Assembly: GCF_002104765.1 (NCBI RefSeq)
Contig: NZ_NCXM01000004.1
Location: 124,001-188,000 of the forward strand
From: Mycolicibacterium vulneris
Lineage (GTDB): Bacteria > Actinomycetota > Actinomycetes > Mycobacteriales > Mycobacteriaceae
Length of the DNA: 64,000 nt
Reading direction: 5' to 3'
The translations under genes were made by a program, and so were the position numbers. This document shows, in pieces, positions 10,731-19,127 of this stretch (the stretch's first letter is position 1; each line of letters opens with the position of its first letter). Under the pieces are notes generated by a model that was not told where the DNA came from, made no database searches, and was given only the letters and a program-made list of their open reading frames with translations.

Positions 10731-11426
10731 ATGGCCCATCCCGATGTTCACGACGAACAACGGTTGACCCCCAAGGGGCGCGCCACCCGCGACCGGATCG
10801 TGCAGGCGGCCGCCCAGCTGATCGTCACCGAGGGCCTGTCCGCGTCGAACATGGACAACGTGCGCCGCGCGGCTTCGGTCAGCGGCTCACAGCTTGCCCA
10901 TTATTTCGCCGACAAGGCGGCGCTGATACGCGCGGTGATCCGGCGCCAGATCAACGTGGTCTTGGACTTTCACCGCCAGCCCACGCTTCGGGACCTGGGT
11001 TCGTTCGACGACTTCGAGCGGTGGATCGACCTCAACATGCGCTACCTGCGCCGCATCGGCTACTTCGGTACCCCCACCTATCACGCACTCACCGCCCAGC
11101 TGGCGAAGACCGACGACGCCACGCGCGGCGCGTTGGCCGCCGGCTACCACCAGTGGATCGACTTGCTGGAGAGTGCAATTCAGCGAATGAAGGGTGACAG
11201 GCTGCTGGTTCGTGATGCCGATCCGCGCCGGCTCGCCCTGGTGATCGTCGCCGCGCACCAGGGAGGTGGCGTGCTGACGTTCACCTACCAGGAGGAGTGG
11301 CCGCATGCCGATGCGATCCGCTTCGCGGTCAACTACCTGCGCCTGTTCGCCACCGACAGCGCCGAGCGAGTGCCCCGCCCACCGCGCCGGTCGCGGGGGC
11401 GCAGGCCGGCGCGACGGGCGAGCTGA
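10731..11426 (+). CDS. TetR/AcrR-family transcriptional regulator, first of a pair
   Basis: A 231-residue TetR-type repressor. The N-terminal DNA-binding part is TPKGRATRDRIVQAAAQLIVTEG, then the helix-turn-helix with VRRAASVSGSQLAHYFADKAALI at about 42-66. The rest is a helical ligand/dimer domain; the tail is basic (RPPRRSRGRRPARR). TAGCCT lies 6 nt before the ATG, suggesting a leaderless mRNA. It closely resembles the next gene: both have the unusual GGSQ/SGSQ-x-x-HYF recognition helix, so they are probably paralogues from a tandem duplication. The likely targets are the TGGG-N8-CCCA sites around it. Confidence 0.93.
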   Translation: MAHPDVHDEQRLTPKGRATRDRIVQAAAQLIVTEGLSASNMDNVRRAASVSGSQLAHYFADKAALIRAVIRRQINVVLDFHRQPTLRDLGSFDDFERWIDLNMRYLRRIGYFGTPTYHALTAQLAKTDDATRGALAAGYHQWIDLLESAIQRMKGDRLLVRDADPRRLALVIVAAHQGGGVLTFTYQEEWPHADAIRFAVNYLRLFATDSAERVPRPPRRSRGRRPARRAS

Positions 11427-11445
11427 GGCTGTCAGAGGTGACGAC

Positions 11446-12117
11446 GTGACTGAACGGCCCGCATCGCGGTTCACCCGCAAGGGACTGGCAACGCGCGCGC
11501 GGATCATTGACGCCGCCGCCCGGCTGATGTTCGAGCGAGGCGTCGCCAACACGAGCGTCGACCAGGTACGGCGCACCGCCGGGGTGGGCGGATCCCAGAT
11601 CTCGCACTACTTCACCGACAAGCGCGATCTGACCCGGCACGTCGTCGAGGCGCGCCGTAATGATGTGCGGGACTTCCACACTCGGCCGCAATTCGCCGAA
11701 CTCGACAGCTTCGACGCCCTGCAGGCATGGGCCGACGCCTGCGTGTCCGACATCGACGCCGTGTACCGGGTCGGGGGTTGTGTGTACGGGTCCTTGGCAG
11801 GCGAACTGATCGAGGCCGACCGCGAGATACACGACGACCTCGCCGCGGGATACGACCAATGGATTGGGCTGTTTCGGGCCGGCCTCGAGTCGATGCGCGA
11901 TCGCGGCGACCTGCGCCCCGACGCGGACCCGCGGCATCTGGCCGTGTCGCTGGTCACCGCTCATCAGGGCGGCGCGATGCTCACCCACGTCACCGGCGAT
12001 CCGCAACCGTTGCGGGCCGCCGTCAATGCCGCCGTCGACTACGTGCGCTCCTTCGGAACTCAACCGCCGCCCCGCAACGGGCGATCCGCCCAGCCTCGCG
12101 GTCGACGCAAAGCCTGA
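11446..12117 (+). CDS. TetR/AcrR-family transcriptional regulator, second of a pair
   Basis: A 223-residue TetR regulator starting at the GTG at 11446; upstream codons in this frame are the tail of the previous gene read out of frame. The DNA-binding domain spans about 8-55: FTRKGLATRARIIDAAARLMFERG and VRRTAGVGGSQISHYFTDKRDL. The C-terminal half aligns by eye with the neighbour throughout (SLVTAHQGGAMLTHV here, VIVAAHQGGGVLTFT there). The gene lies 20 bp downstream of the first TetR gene and has no operator of its own in the gap, so the two are likely co-transcribed. Confidence 0.92.
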   Translation: MTERPASRFTRKGLATRARIIDAAARLMFERGVANTSVDQVRRTAGVGGSQISHYFTDKRDLTRHVVEARRNDVRDFHTRPQFAELDSFDALQAWADACVSDIDAVYRVGGCVYGSLAGELIEADREIHDDLAAGYDQWIGLFRAGLESMRDRGDLRPDADPRHLAVSLVTAHQGGAMLTHVTGDPQPLRAAVNAAVDYVRSFGTQPPPRNGRSAQPRGRRKA

Positions 12118-12140
12118 TCGCCGAGTTCCACTGGACATAG

Positions 12141-12156
12141 TGGGTAGGCTCGCCCA
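12141..12156. promoter_or_regulatory. TGGG-N8-CCCA inverted repeat, copy 4
   Basis: A 16-bp site (TGGGTAGGCTCGCCCA) downstream of the second TetR gene and upstream of the oxidoreductase. A CATAAT -10 candidate (12155-12160) lies between this site and copy 5. Confidence 0.58.
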
Positions 12157-12162
12157 TAATAA

Positions 12163-12178
12163 TGGGTCAGACAGCCCA
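12163..12178. promoter_or_regulatory. TGGG-N8-CCCA inverted repeat, copy 5
   Basis: A 16-bp site (TGGGTCAGACAGCCCA), start-to-start 22 bp from copy 4, about two helical turns, so both sites face the same side of the DNA. It lies 84 bp upstream of the oxidoreductase start at 12262. Confidence 0.58.
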
Positions 12179-12261
12179 AAATGTTTTCGGCTGCACTGAT
12201 CTCGTTGCCACGGTTCGGCTTCGTCCAGCGACACCCCTGTCAACGATTTAGGAGACAGCGG

Positions 12262-13308
12262 ATGTCGACAATCGAGTCACCCCAGTTGCCGACCGCGCCG
12301 GCGGTCGTACGCGAGGAATCCGGGGGGCCGACTATGCAGGCGATCGTCCTGGAAAAGTTCGGCGGTCTGGACAGCCTGGTCTATACCGACATCCCCAAGC
12401 CGCTGCCCAAAGACGGCGAAGTCGTGATTGCGGTCAAGGGTTTCGGCATCAATCACGCCGAGATCCACATGCGGCGCGGGGAATGGGCGGAGGCGGCCGA
12501 GGTCAGCGGGATCGAATGTGTGGGCGTCGTCGACTCGTGTCCGGGAGGGGAATTCCCGGTCGGGGCCAAGGTTGCGGCGTTGATGGGCGGTCTCGGCCGC
12601 ATCATCAACGGTAGCTACGCCGAATACACCCGCGTCCGCGCCGCCAACGTCGCACTCATCGAATCCGACCTGCCGTGGTCGCAGCTGGCAGCGCTGCCGG
12701 AAACCTATGCGACGGCGTGGACGTGCCTGTACCGCAACCTGAATTTGACCGCCGGACAAACGCTGGTGATCCGGGGCGCAACCTCGGCATTGGGTCAGGC
12801 CGCACTGAAGATGGCGGTGAGCACCGGCGCGACTGTCATTGCCACCGCACGCAGCCGTGCACGCTTCGGCATGCTCGAAGAGCTGGGCGCGACCCGTGTC
12901 GAGGTGGAGCGCGGTGACCTTGCCGCCCACATCGCGGAAGCCAACCGCATCGACGCCGTCCTCGACCTCGTCGGCAACAGCACCATCCTGGACTCCCTGG
13001 ACATGCTGCGCCGTGGCGGCACCGCCTGCCTCGCCGGATGGCTGGGGGGCCTGGCGCCCATCGGCGACTTCAACCCGCTCGCGCGAATGGCTAGCGGCGT
13101 GAGCTTCAGCTTCTTCGCCAGCCCCGTGTTCGGCAATCCCGGATTCCCGGTATCCGATGTGCCATTCGGTGAAATCGCCCAGCAGATCGCCGATGGCACG
13201 CTCCACGCGGCACCGGCACGTGTCTTCTCCTTCGACGACATCCGCGAAGCGCACCGCGTAGCCGAGTCGGGTGAAGCCCCCGGAAAGCTCGTCGTCGTCA
13301 TGGAGTGA
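12262..13308 (+). CDS. Zinc-independent alcohol dehydrogenase / quinone oxidoreductase-like protein
   Basis: A 348-residue medium-chain dehydrogenase/reductase. The N-terminal GroES-like domain begins MQAIVLEKFGGLDSL at residue 25. The nucleotide-binding Rossmann domain follows with TLVIRGATSALGQAALKMA and ATARSRAR; the Arg pair favours NADPH. Zinc-ligand Cys/His motifs of true alcohol dehydrogenases are missing, which fits the quinone-oxidoreductase branch. AGGAGA at 12250-12255 supports the ATG at 12262; the alternative ATG at 12334 has no ribosome site. It is a probable member of the TGGG-N8-CCCA regulon with the hydrolase and the MOSC fusion. The natural substrate is unknown. Confidence 0.87.
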   Translation: MSTIESPQLPTAPAVVREESGGPTMQAIVLEKFGGLDSLVYTDIPKPLPKDGEVVIAVKGFGINHAEIHMRRGEWAEAAEVSGIECVGVVDSCPGGEFPVGAKVAALMGGLGRIINGSYAEYTRVRAANVALIESDLPWSQLAALPETYATAWTCLYRNLNLTAGQTLVIRGATSALGQAALKMAVSTGATVIATARSRARFGMLEELGATRVEVERGDLAAHIAEANRIDAVLDLVGNSTILDSLDMLRRGGTACLAGWLGGLAPIGDFNPLARMASGVSFSFFASPVFGNPGFPVSDVPFGEIAQQIADGTLHAAPARVFSFDDIREAHRVAESGEAPGKLVVVME

Positions 13309-13364
13309 TGCGCGTCCGCGAACCCCCCGCCCGCGAAGGGCTGTCCGAAAGGGAAGGAAACGGT

Positions 13365-13613
13365 ATGGGTTTGGCGTGGCAGCAAGGCCCGCTGGCGACC
13401 GGATCGGTCGGGCATTTCCTCACCGAACAGCCGATGCGTCGCGGCTGCTTTTCGCCGAGCCGCTCCGACGCCTCGTTCATCACGCTCGGGGTGTTCGTGA
13501 CGGCGGCGCTGGTCGCCCTGCGGTGGCCGGTGGCCGCGATGGTCCTGGTTGTGTTGTGCCTCGTGGGGTATCTACGACCGGATATTCCTCAACGAAAGAA
13601 TGTCGAGCACTAG
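13365..13613 (+). pseudogene. Truncated DUF427 N-terminus joined to a hydrophobic tail
   Basis: The open frame from ATG 13365 (ribosome site GGAAGGAAA just upstream) gives 82 residues. Residues 1-27 (MGLAWQQGPLATGSVGHFLTEQPMRR) match the conserved start of DUF427 proteins. The next conserved block, LLFAEPLRR, is present at about 13449-13475 but in another frame, so there is a frameshift. Beyond that the DUF427 domain is gone. The original frame continues into a hydrophobic stretch (FITLGVFVTAALVALRW, AAMVLVVLCLVGYL) that could be one or two membrane helices. It is either a decayed DUF427 gene or a chance chimaera; a small expressed membrane protein cannot be excluded. Confidence 0.6.
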
Positions 13614-13615
13614 CC

Positions 13616-14302
13616 ATGGCAACACCATCCGTCCTCGTCTTCGACGTCAACGAGACGTTGCTCGATATCGAGTCCATCGCACCGCTTTTCGGCGAGCTGT
13701 TCGGGGACGAACGGATGCTGCGCGAGTGGTTCGCGCAGCTCGTCATGTACTCGATGTCCATCACGTTGGCCGGCAACTACGTGACGTTTCCGATGCTCGC
13801 CCAGGGGGTGCTGCGCATGCTGGGCGACATCCACCAGGTGAACGTCACCGAAAACGACGCGGACCGCCTGAAGACCGCGCTGCTCACCATGCCGGCACAC
13901 CCCGACGCGGCCGACGGGCTTGCCGCGCTGCGTGACAACGGTTTTCGACTGGCGACCCTGAGCAACTCCCCGCCCAACCCGGCTGGCCCGACGGCACTGC
14001 AACGTTCCGGGCTGGCGGGCTTTTTCGAACACCAACTGAGCGTCGACGCCCGCGGCGTCTTCAAGCCGTCGCCCGCCGTCTACCAATATGCGTGCGAGAC
14101 CCTCGCGGTGGCTCCGGCGGACTGCATGATGGTCGCCGCGCACGTGTGGGACACCATCGGTGCGCAGAATGTCGGATTCAGCGCAGCTCTGATCACCCGG
14201 CGCGGCAACGCGCCGCTGCCGGTCGACGGACTACCGCAGCCCAACATCGTCGCCAGGGATCTGCGCGGGTTCGCCGAGCGCCTCGGATCCCGCGATAATT
14301 GA
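13616..14302 (+). CDS. Haloacid dehalogenase, type II (HAD superfamily)
   Basis: A 228-residue HAD-fold hydrolase. Motif I is VLVFDVNETLLD with nucleophile Asp10; motif II is the Ser in LATLSNSPP; the motif III Lys is in GVFKPSPAVYQYA; the final acidic motif is MMVAAHVWDTIGAQNVG, where the AHxWD pattern is typical of L-2-haloacid dehalogenases. Such enzymes release halide from 2-haloalkanoic acids through an aspartyl ester. The ATG at 13616 directly follows the DUF427 remnant. With the Asp-nucleophile hydrolase at 9.8 kb this is the second possible dehalogenation enzyme of the block; that link is inference. Confidence 0.88.
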   Translation: MATPSVLVFDVNETLLDIESIAPLFGELFGDERMLREWFAQLVMYSMSITLAGNYVTFPMLAQGVLRMLGDIHQVNVTENDADRLKTALLTMPAHPDAADGLAALRDNGFRLATLSNSPPNPAGPTALQRSGLAGFFEHQLSVDARGVFKPSPAVYQYACETLAVAPADCMMVAAHVWDTIGAQNVGFSAALITRRGNAPLPVDGLPQPNIVARDLRGFAERLGSRDN

Positions 14303-14305
14303 CCA

Positions 14306-14770
14306 ATGGCCACCACAGACGGATTCCATCCAGACTTCGACACGGCGCCGCCCGCCGCGCGCAACCGGGTACGCCACATCAAGGCGTCGGAAATCAGCTC
14401 CGACACAGCACAATCGGAGGGATTACGGCGCTTCGCCGCGCTGTCCGGCAACTCGGTCGGCGCGGAGAAGCTCTGGATGGGCGAGACGCACGCGTCGCCG
14501 CGATCGGCTTCGGACAACCACCATCACGGTGACTCGGAGACCGCCATTTATGTGCGAAGCGGCAACCCGGAATTCGTCTTCCATGACGGCATCGGAGAGG
14601 TCCGCATCGCTGCCGCACCCGGCGATTACGTCTTCATCCCGCCGTTCCTGCCGCACCGCGAGGAGAACCCCGACCCCGACACTACCGCCGAGGTGGTGAT
14701 CGCACGCAGCAGCCAAGAGGCCATCGTGATCAACCTTCCGGCCCTGTATCCGCTGGCCGACCCTCAGTAG
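14306..14770 (+). CDS. Cupin-domain protein
   Basis: A 154-residue single-domain cupin. The first cupin motif is readable as SDNHHHGDSETAIYVRSG (His-His-His-x-Asp-x-Glu metal site, about 70-87) and the second as PGDYVFIPPFLPHREENP. The protein is probably a small metal-binding enzyme or a sensor. It starts 4 nt after the HAD gene stop, so translational coupling is likely. Its stop overlaps the convergent VOC remnant. Function is not predictable. Confidence 0.85.
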   Translation: MATTDGFHPDFDTAPPAARNRVRHIKASEISSDTAQSEGLRRFAALSGNSVGAEKLWMGETHASPRSASDNHHHGDSETAIYVRSGNPEFVFHDGIGEVRIAAAPGDYVFIPPFLPHREENPDPDTTAEVVIARSSQEAIVINLPALYPLADPQ

Positions 14771-14842
14771 ACGGCGATCTCGATCAGGTTGCCGTCGATG
14801 TCACGGCAGTAGTGCGAGGTCATCTCGCCCAGCGCCCCTGTC
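14764..14842 (-). pseudogene. C-terminal remnant of a glyoxalase/VOC-family gene
   Basis: On the minus strand, codons up to the stop at 14764 encode KTGALGEMTS followed by HYCRDIDGNLIEIAVY, the standard C-terminus of vicinal-oxygen-chelate proteins, with the last metal-ligand Glu. Nothing of the rest of the domain (about 100 residues) is found upstream; the sequence changes to a GntR fragment near 14842. This is a deletion remnant overlapping the 3' end of the cupin gene. Confidence 0.7.
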
Positions 14843-15049
14843 TTGATCGCTGGAGTGGCCGGCGCTCTGAACCTGCCGCTGGGGTCTCCCGTGCTGGTGC
14901 TCGAACGCACCAGCTACGGCCCTGACGAGAAGCCCCTCGAGGTCGTGGAATTCCACGACCGGCCCGAGAGGTACAGGTTTACGGTCACGCTGCCGCGCAC
15001 CGTGCCCAGCCCGGGCGCCGGCATCGTGGAACGACGCGGGCCCACCTGA
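14832..15049 (+). pseudogene. C-terminal remnant of a GntR-family regulator (UTRA domain)
   Basis: About 68 residues match the end of a UTRA ligand-binding domain: LNLPLGSPVLVLERTSYG, then EVVEFHDRPERYRFTVTLPR. The winged-helix DNA-binding half and most of the UTRA domain are missing. The only in-frame start is a TTG at 14843 without a ribosome site. M. tuberculosis has a GntR gene (Rv0792c) in the equivalent region, so this could be its remnant; that is inference. The junction with the VOC remnant lies at about 14842. Confidence 0.7.
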
Positions 15050-15166
15050 GCGACGGTCAAAACCCCTACGAGCCGGTGCTCACTCAGCCAACTCTCAACA
15101 GATTCTTCGGTGCCGCTTCGCTCGGCTCCAAGCATTCCCAAAGCCACAGGCCGCACCATCGAACTC

Positions 15167-15634
15167 ATGATGAATGAGCAGCTGTGCGCGAACCTGGTCG
15201 AACGCTACCTGCGCACCCGCGGGCGGCGATATTTTCGCGGCCACCACGACGGCGAATACTTCTTCGTCACCAACGCTCCGCGGCGCTTGCACGTTCACTT
15301 CGAGGTCTCGCCCGCGCACGACGACGTGTTGATCATCCGCGTCACTCCCGGGTGTTATTTCCCGGCTGCCGACCGCCCGTGGCTGACGTACTTCTGCGAC
15401 CGGTGGAACCGCCTCGACCGCGAGGTCACCGCGATCGTGCACGGTTCGTCGGACCCGCAGCGCATCGGCGTGACGGCCCGCAAGTCGCAATGGATCCGAA
15501 ACGACGTGTCCTTCAACGACTTCGCGTCGTTCGTCGACCGGGCCGTCGCGGATGCCACCGAGCTCTTCGATGAGCTGAGCCCCACCGTCGAATTGCCTTC
15601 CACGGAACGGCCTTTACTGCGCGACGCCGGCTGA
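15167..15634 (+). CDS. YbjN domain-containing protein
   Basis: A 155-residue protein (from the ATG at 15167, MMNEQLCANLVERYL) with a YbjN/type III-secretion-chaperone-like fold. Typical segments are RGRRYFRGHHDGEYFFV, VLIIRVTPGCYF and KSQWIRNDVSFNDFASFVDRAV. YbjN proteins are small cytosolic proteins of unclear role, linked in enterobacteria to stress and motility; mycobacteria carry several. An upstream ATG at 15110 adds low-complexity sequence and is less likely. The gene stands alone between remnants and the convergent epimerase gene. Confidence 0.75.
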   Translation: MMNEQLCANLVERYLRTRGRRYFRGHHDGEYFFVTNAPRRLHVHFEVSPAHDDVLIIRVTPGCYFPAADRPWLTYFCDRWNRLDREVTAIVHGSSDPQRIGVTARKSQWIRNDVSFNDFASFVDRAVADATELFDELSPTVELPSTERPLLRDAG

Positions 15635-15650
15635 CTTCCGGACCCGCTAC

Positions 15651-16721
15651 CTACTTCGACGGAGTATCCGGGCGCGGCTCGCCCAACCCGGCCCGGATCG
15701 CGCCCCACGGATCGGCGTAGCGTCCGGGCGTATCCCGGTAGGCCGCACGGCTTTTGAGGAACCGTCGGGCCAACGGCGAGATCAGCCGCATCGGGTAGCG
15801 CCGCCACCCGGCGACCGCCCGCATCTCGGCGAGCATGTCCGGCCACGAATGGCGCTGGAATCGCAGGACCTGCTGGGACCGAACCGTATCCATCCAGTCC
15901 GTGACGAACCAGTCGTCGTCGCTGTCCGGATCGCCCGGCCGGCCGCCGGGCAGGACGTCGACCAGACCGCGCGCGGCGGCCAGCGCCTTACCGACCTCCC
16001 CCTGCCGAAGCAGGTGCGACTCGTCGCCCGCGATCAGCAGTGTCTCACCGGCGACATCGGCGGTCACCGCGGCGGCGAACGCGCGCGCGACATCGCGGAC
16101 ATCGACGGTGTGAATACGGCCATCGGCCGGCAGGGCGCTTTCGAAGAACAACGCATCGACGCTGAACGGCATGGCGTCCGGTTCGACGCTGATCACCCCG
16201 GCCAGGCGCAGGACGACCCACTCGAGATCCGACGCCCGCAGGTGCTGTTCCGCTTCGGCCTTGTGCGCGCCGTACAGGTCGGCCGGGTTCATCGGGCTGT
16301 CCGGGCGCAACAGCTCGTGATGCCGGTGCGGGTTGCGCGCGCCGTACACGGCGTTGCTCGACGCCTGGATGAACCGCACCGGATGCGGCCTCGACTGCGC
16401 CGCGCGCAGCAGCGTGACGGTCGCGTCGACGTTGACGCGGCGGCCCAGCGCGGGCTGGCGATAGATCAGCGGCGGGATCACCGCGGCCAGGTGGACGATG
16501 GCGGTGGGCGACGTCTCGGCGAGCAGCCGATCAACCTGTCCCGGGTCCGTCAGATCCGCCCAGTGCGCCTCGGCTCCGGCCGGCAGCGCCGCCGCGGCTT
16601 TGCGCTGGGCGGCGGTGCCCAGGTCGGTCACGACGACGCGATGGCCGTCGGCAACCAGCCGGCGCACCGTCTGCGAGCCGACGAGTCCGAAACCCCCGGT
16701 AACAAGAACCTTTTCGGACAT
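15651..16721 (-). CDS. NAD-dependent epimerase/dehydratase (extended SDR)
   Basis: A 356-residue extended SDR. The Rossmann motif is VLVTGGFGLVGSQT at about 5-18, DLTDPGQVDRLL marks the adenine-binding Asp, and YGAHKAEAEQHL near 170 supplies the catalytic Tyr and Lys. The C-terminal half with YRDTPGRYADPWGAIRAGL is variable and basic. Such proteins act on nucleotide sugars, flavonoid-like ketones or steroid ring substrates; nothing here decides between them. It is divergent from the acyltransferase gene, with a short inverted repeat in the gap. Confidence 0.87.
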   Translation of the reverse strand: MSEKVLVTGGFGLVGSQTVRRLVADGHRVVVTDLGTAAQRKAAAALPAGAEAHWADLTDPGQVDRLLAETSPTAIVHLAAVIPPLIYRQPALGRRVNVDATVTLLRAAQSRPHPVRFIQASSNAVYGARNPHRHHELLRPDSPMNPADLYGAHKAEAEQHLRASDLEWVVLRLAGVISVEPDAMPFSVDALFFESALPADGRIHTVDVRDVARAFAAAVTADVAGETLLIAGDESHLLRQGEVGKALAAARGLVDVLPGGRPGDPDSDDDWFVTDWMDTVRSQQVLRFQRHSWPDMLAEMRAVAGWRRYPMRLISPLARRFLKSRAAYRDTPGRYADPWGAIRAGLGEPRPDTPSK

Positions 16722-16761
16722 ACTCCCCCGCTACGCGTTCGCCCCAGCAAACGGATATGAC

Positions 16762-16780
16762 ATTCTCTTTAATGGAGAGT
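16762..16780. promoter_or_regulatory. Inverted repeat TCTC-N7-GAGA between divergent genes
   Basis: ATTCTCTTTAATGGAGAGT at 16762-16780 is an imperfect palindrome with an AT-rich centre in the epimerase/acyltransferase gap. It is a plausible regulator site for either gene. No regulator gene is adjacent. Confidence 0.35.
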
Positions 16781-16867
16781 AGCATATGCCGATCGAGGGC
16801 TCAGGTTTGAGACCGGCGTCACACCGGCAACAAGTAGCAAAGAGCGCAGAACGGACGGCGGGGAGCC

Positions 16868-17683
16868 ATGAAGGGCAACGGTGTGGACGCGGCGGACAAC
16901 CACGAAACGGCCAAATGGGATCCGGCCTTAACAAAACAGGTGACGAAGGTGCTCGGACCGGCCATCAAGCGGTACTACCGGGCCGAGGTGCGAAATATTG
17001 ACAACGTGCCGTCGTCGGGCGGAGCCCTGGTGGTCTCCAACCACTCGGGCGGCATGCTGACCCCGGACGTCCTGATCTTCTCCCCCGCCTTCTACAACAG
17101 GTTCGGCTACGACCGCCCGGTCTACACGCTGGGCCATTACGGGCTGTTCATCGGGCCCTTGGACGGCTGGCTGCGCCGCCTCGGGGTCATCGAGGCCAGC
17201 CGTGAAAACGCCGCCACCGCCCTGCATTCCGGCGCCGTGGTGCTGGTGTTCCCGGGTGGCGACTACGACTCCTACCGGCCCACCTTCAGCGCCAACACCA
17301 TCGACTTCAACGGCCGCACCGGCTACGTGCGGACCGCCATCGAAGCCGGGGTGCCCATCGTGCCGACCGTGTCCATCGGCGCCCAGGAGACCCAGTTGTT
17401 CCTGACCCGGGGCAACTGGCTGGCCCGCAAGCTCGGCCTAACGAAGGCGCGGATGGACATCCTGCCGATCAGCGTCGGATTCCCCTTCGGGCTGAGCGTC
17501 ATCTTCCCGCCCAACGTGCCCCTGCCGGCAAAGGTCGTCACCGAGGTTCTCGAGCCGATCGACATCACCGCCCGGTTCGGGGCCGACCCCGACGTCGACG
17601 AGGTCGACGCCCACGTACGCGCCGTCATGGAAGCCGCGCTGCAGCGGCTCGCCGGCCAGCGCCGGTTCCCGATCCTGGGCTGA
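16868..17683 (+). CDS. Lysophospholipid acyltransferase family protein (PlsC-like)
   Basis: A 271-residue membrane-associated acyltransferase. Block I is VVSNHSGGMLTPD (NH-x5-D type, catalytic His and Asp, about 56-68), and block III is LVFPGGDYDSYRP. The central segment GHYGLFIGPLDGWLRRLGVIEASRENA is typical for the family. It transfers acyl groups from acyl-CoA to a glycerol-phosphate or related acceptor. GGGGAGCC precedes the ATG. Next to it is a wax-ester-synthase/diacylglycerol-acyltransferase gene, so the pair plausibly supplies and esterifies lipids for storage, as in the Rv2483c-Rv2484c pair of M. tuberculosis. Confidence 0.9.
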   Translation: MKGNGVDAADNHETAKWDPALTKQVTKVLGPAIKRYYRAEVRNIDNVPSSGGALVVSNHSGGMLTPDVLIFSPAFYNRFGYDRPVYTLGHYGLFIGPLDGWLRRLGVIEASRENAATALHSGAVVLVFPGGDYDSYRPTFSANTIDFNGRTGYVRTAIEAGVPIVPTVSIGAQETQLFLTRGNWLARKLGLTKARMDILPISVGFPFGLSVIFPPNVPLPAKVVTEVLEPIDITARFGADPDVDEVDAHVRAVMEAALQRLAGQRRFPILG

Positions 17684-17711
17684 CCGCACCCGGGGCCGCT
17701 GGAGGTGGCGT

Positions 17712-19127
17712 GTGAAAAGACTCAACGGTATGGACGCGATGCTGCTCTACAGCGAGACGCCCAACCTGCACACGCACACGCTGAAGGTGGCCATCATCGA
17801 CCCCGCCGACTTCGACGGCGAATTCGGTTTCGAGGCGTTTCGTCGCCACGTGCGTCGCCGGCTCCATCTACTAGAACCGTTGCGCTACAAGCTCGTTGAC
17901 ATTCCCTGGCATCTGCACCACCCCATGTGGCAGGAGAACTGCGACGTCGACCTGGACTACCACCTGCGGCGGGTGCAGGTGCCCGCGCCGGGTGGTCGGC
18001 GCGAGCTCGATCAGGTGATCGGCAACGTGGCATCCACTCCGCTGGACCGCAGTCGCCCGCTGTGGGAGTTCCATTTCGCCGAGGGGCTGGCCGGTGGCCG
18101 ATTCGCCTTGATCGGCAAAGTTCACCATGCGCTGGCCGACGGTGTCGCATCGGTCAACCTGCTGGCCCGCGCGATGGATCTGCGCGACGGGCACACCGAC
18201 GAGCGCGACAACGACGAGGGCGGCGTCACCACGTCCAATGCCGACCTGTTGCGTGCGGCGGCGCGCGACCACGTCCGGCAGATCGGTGAACTGCCCAGGC
18301 TGCTCAAGGACGCGGCCGTCGGCATGATGCGGGTGCGCCGTCGGTCCAGAGAGCGCGGGGCCCACCCCGACCTGGCCGAGGCGTTCGACGCACCGCCGAC
18401 ATTCCTCAACCATCTCGTCTCGCCGCAACGCTGGTTCGCCAGCACGTCGTTATCGCTGCCGGAGGTCAAAGCGACGGCAAAGGCGTTGGGCATCACGGTG
18501 AACGATGTGGTGCTGGCCATGGCGACCGGCGGGCTGCGGACGTTGTTGCTGGCTTATGACGGCGCGGCCGAGCGCCCGATCATCGCCTCGGTGCCGACGG
18601 CCACCGACAAGTCGGACCGGATCACCGGCAATGAGATCAGCGGGCTGATGATCTCGCTGCCGGTCCATGTCGCCGACCCCAAGGAGCGGGCCCAGCTGGT
18701 CGCCCTGGCCACCAGGATCGCCAAGGAAGACCACGAGGTCCTCGGCCCGGAGCTCTACGGAAAAATGATGGCCTACCTTCCGACCGCCTTCGCGCCCGCC
18801 GCATTTCGGTGGCTGGGCCTGCGCGACGCGCCGAACAAGCTGATGAACGTCGCGGTGTCCAGCGTGGTAGGGCCGCGCGAGCGCGGCCACTTCGGCGGCG
18901 CGGCCGTCAGCGAGATCTATTCCACCGGCGTGCTGTCGCCCGGCGCCCCGGTCAACATCACCGTGTGGAGTTATGTGGACCGACTCGGCGTCGCGGTGCT
19001 CACCGACGACCGGACGTTCAACGACCCGCACGAGGCGACGGATGCCATCGCCGCGTCATTCGCCGAATTGCGCGATGCCGCAGGCGTTTCCGCTCAACCG
19101 GCGAGCACGCCGTCCAGCACCGAATAG
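17712..19127 (+). CDS. Wax ester synthase / diacylglycerol acyltransferase (WS/DGAT)
   Basis: A 471-residue acyl-CoA-dependent acyltransferase making triacylglycerol or wax esters. The active-site motif [10 protein letters not shown] (HHxxxDG) is near residue 138-147; the N-terminal [15 protein letters not shown] and the C-terminal [18 protein letters not shown] and [16 protein letters not shown] blocks are characteristic. The GTG at 17712 has GGAGGTGG 4 nt upstream. Its 3' end runs 34 bp into the convergent purQ gene. Likely a tgs-family member used in lipid storage under stress or dormancy. Confidence 0.93.
   Translation: MKRLNGMDAMLLYSETPNLHTHTLKVAIIDPADFDGEFGFEAFRRHVRRRLHLLEPLRYKLVDIPWHLHHPMWQENCDVDLDYHLRRVQVPAPGGRRELDQVIGNVASTPLDRSRPLWEFHFAEGLAGGRFALIGKVHHALADGVASVNLLARAMDLRDGHTDERDNDEGGVTTSNADLLRAAARDHVRQIGELPRLLKDAAVGMMRVRRRSRERGAHPDLAEAFDAPPTFLNHLVSPQRWFASTSLSLPEVKATAKALGITVNDVVLAMATGGLRTLLLAYDGAAERPIIASVPTATDKSDRITGNEISGLMISLPVHVADPKERAQLVALATRIAKEDHEVLGPELYGKMMAYLPTAFAPAAFRWLGLRDAPNKLMNVAVSSVVGPRERGHFGGAAVSEIYSTGVLSPGAPVNITVWSYVDRLGVAVLTDDRTFNDPHEATDAIAASFAELRDAAGVSAQPASTPSSTE

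Noticed and set aside
12181..12261. Upstream ATG extending the quinone-oxidoreductase by 27 codons
   Set aside because: It lies 2 bp from operator copy 5, has no ribosome site, and AGGAGA marks the ATG at 12262.
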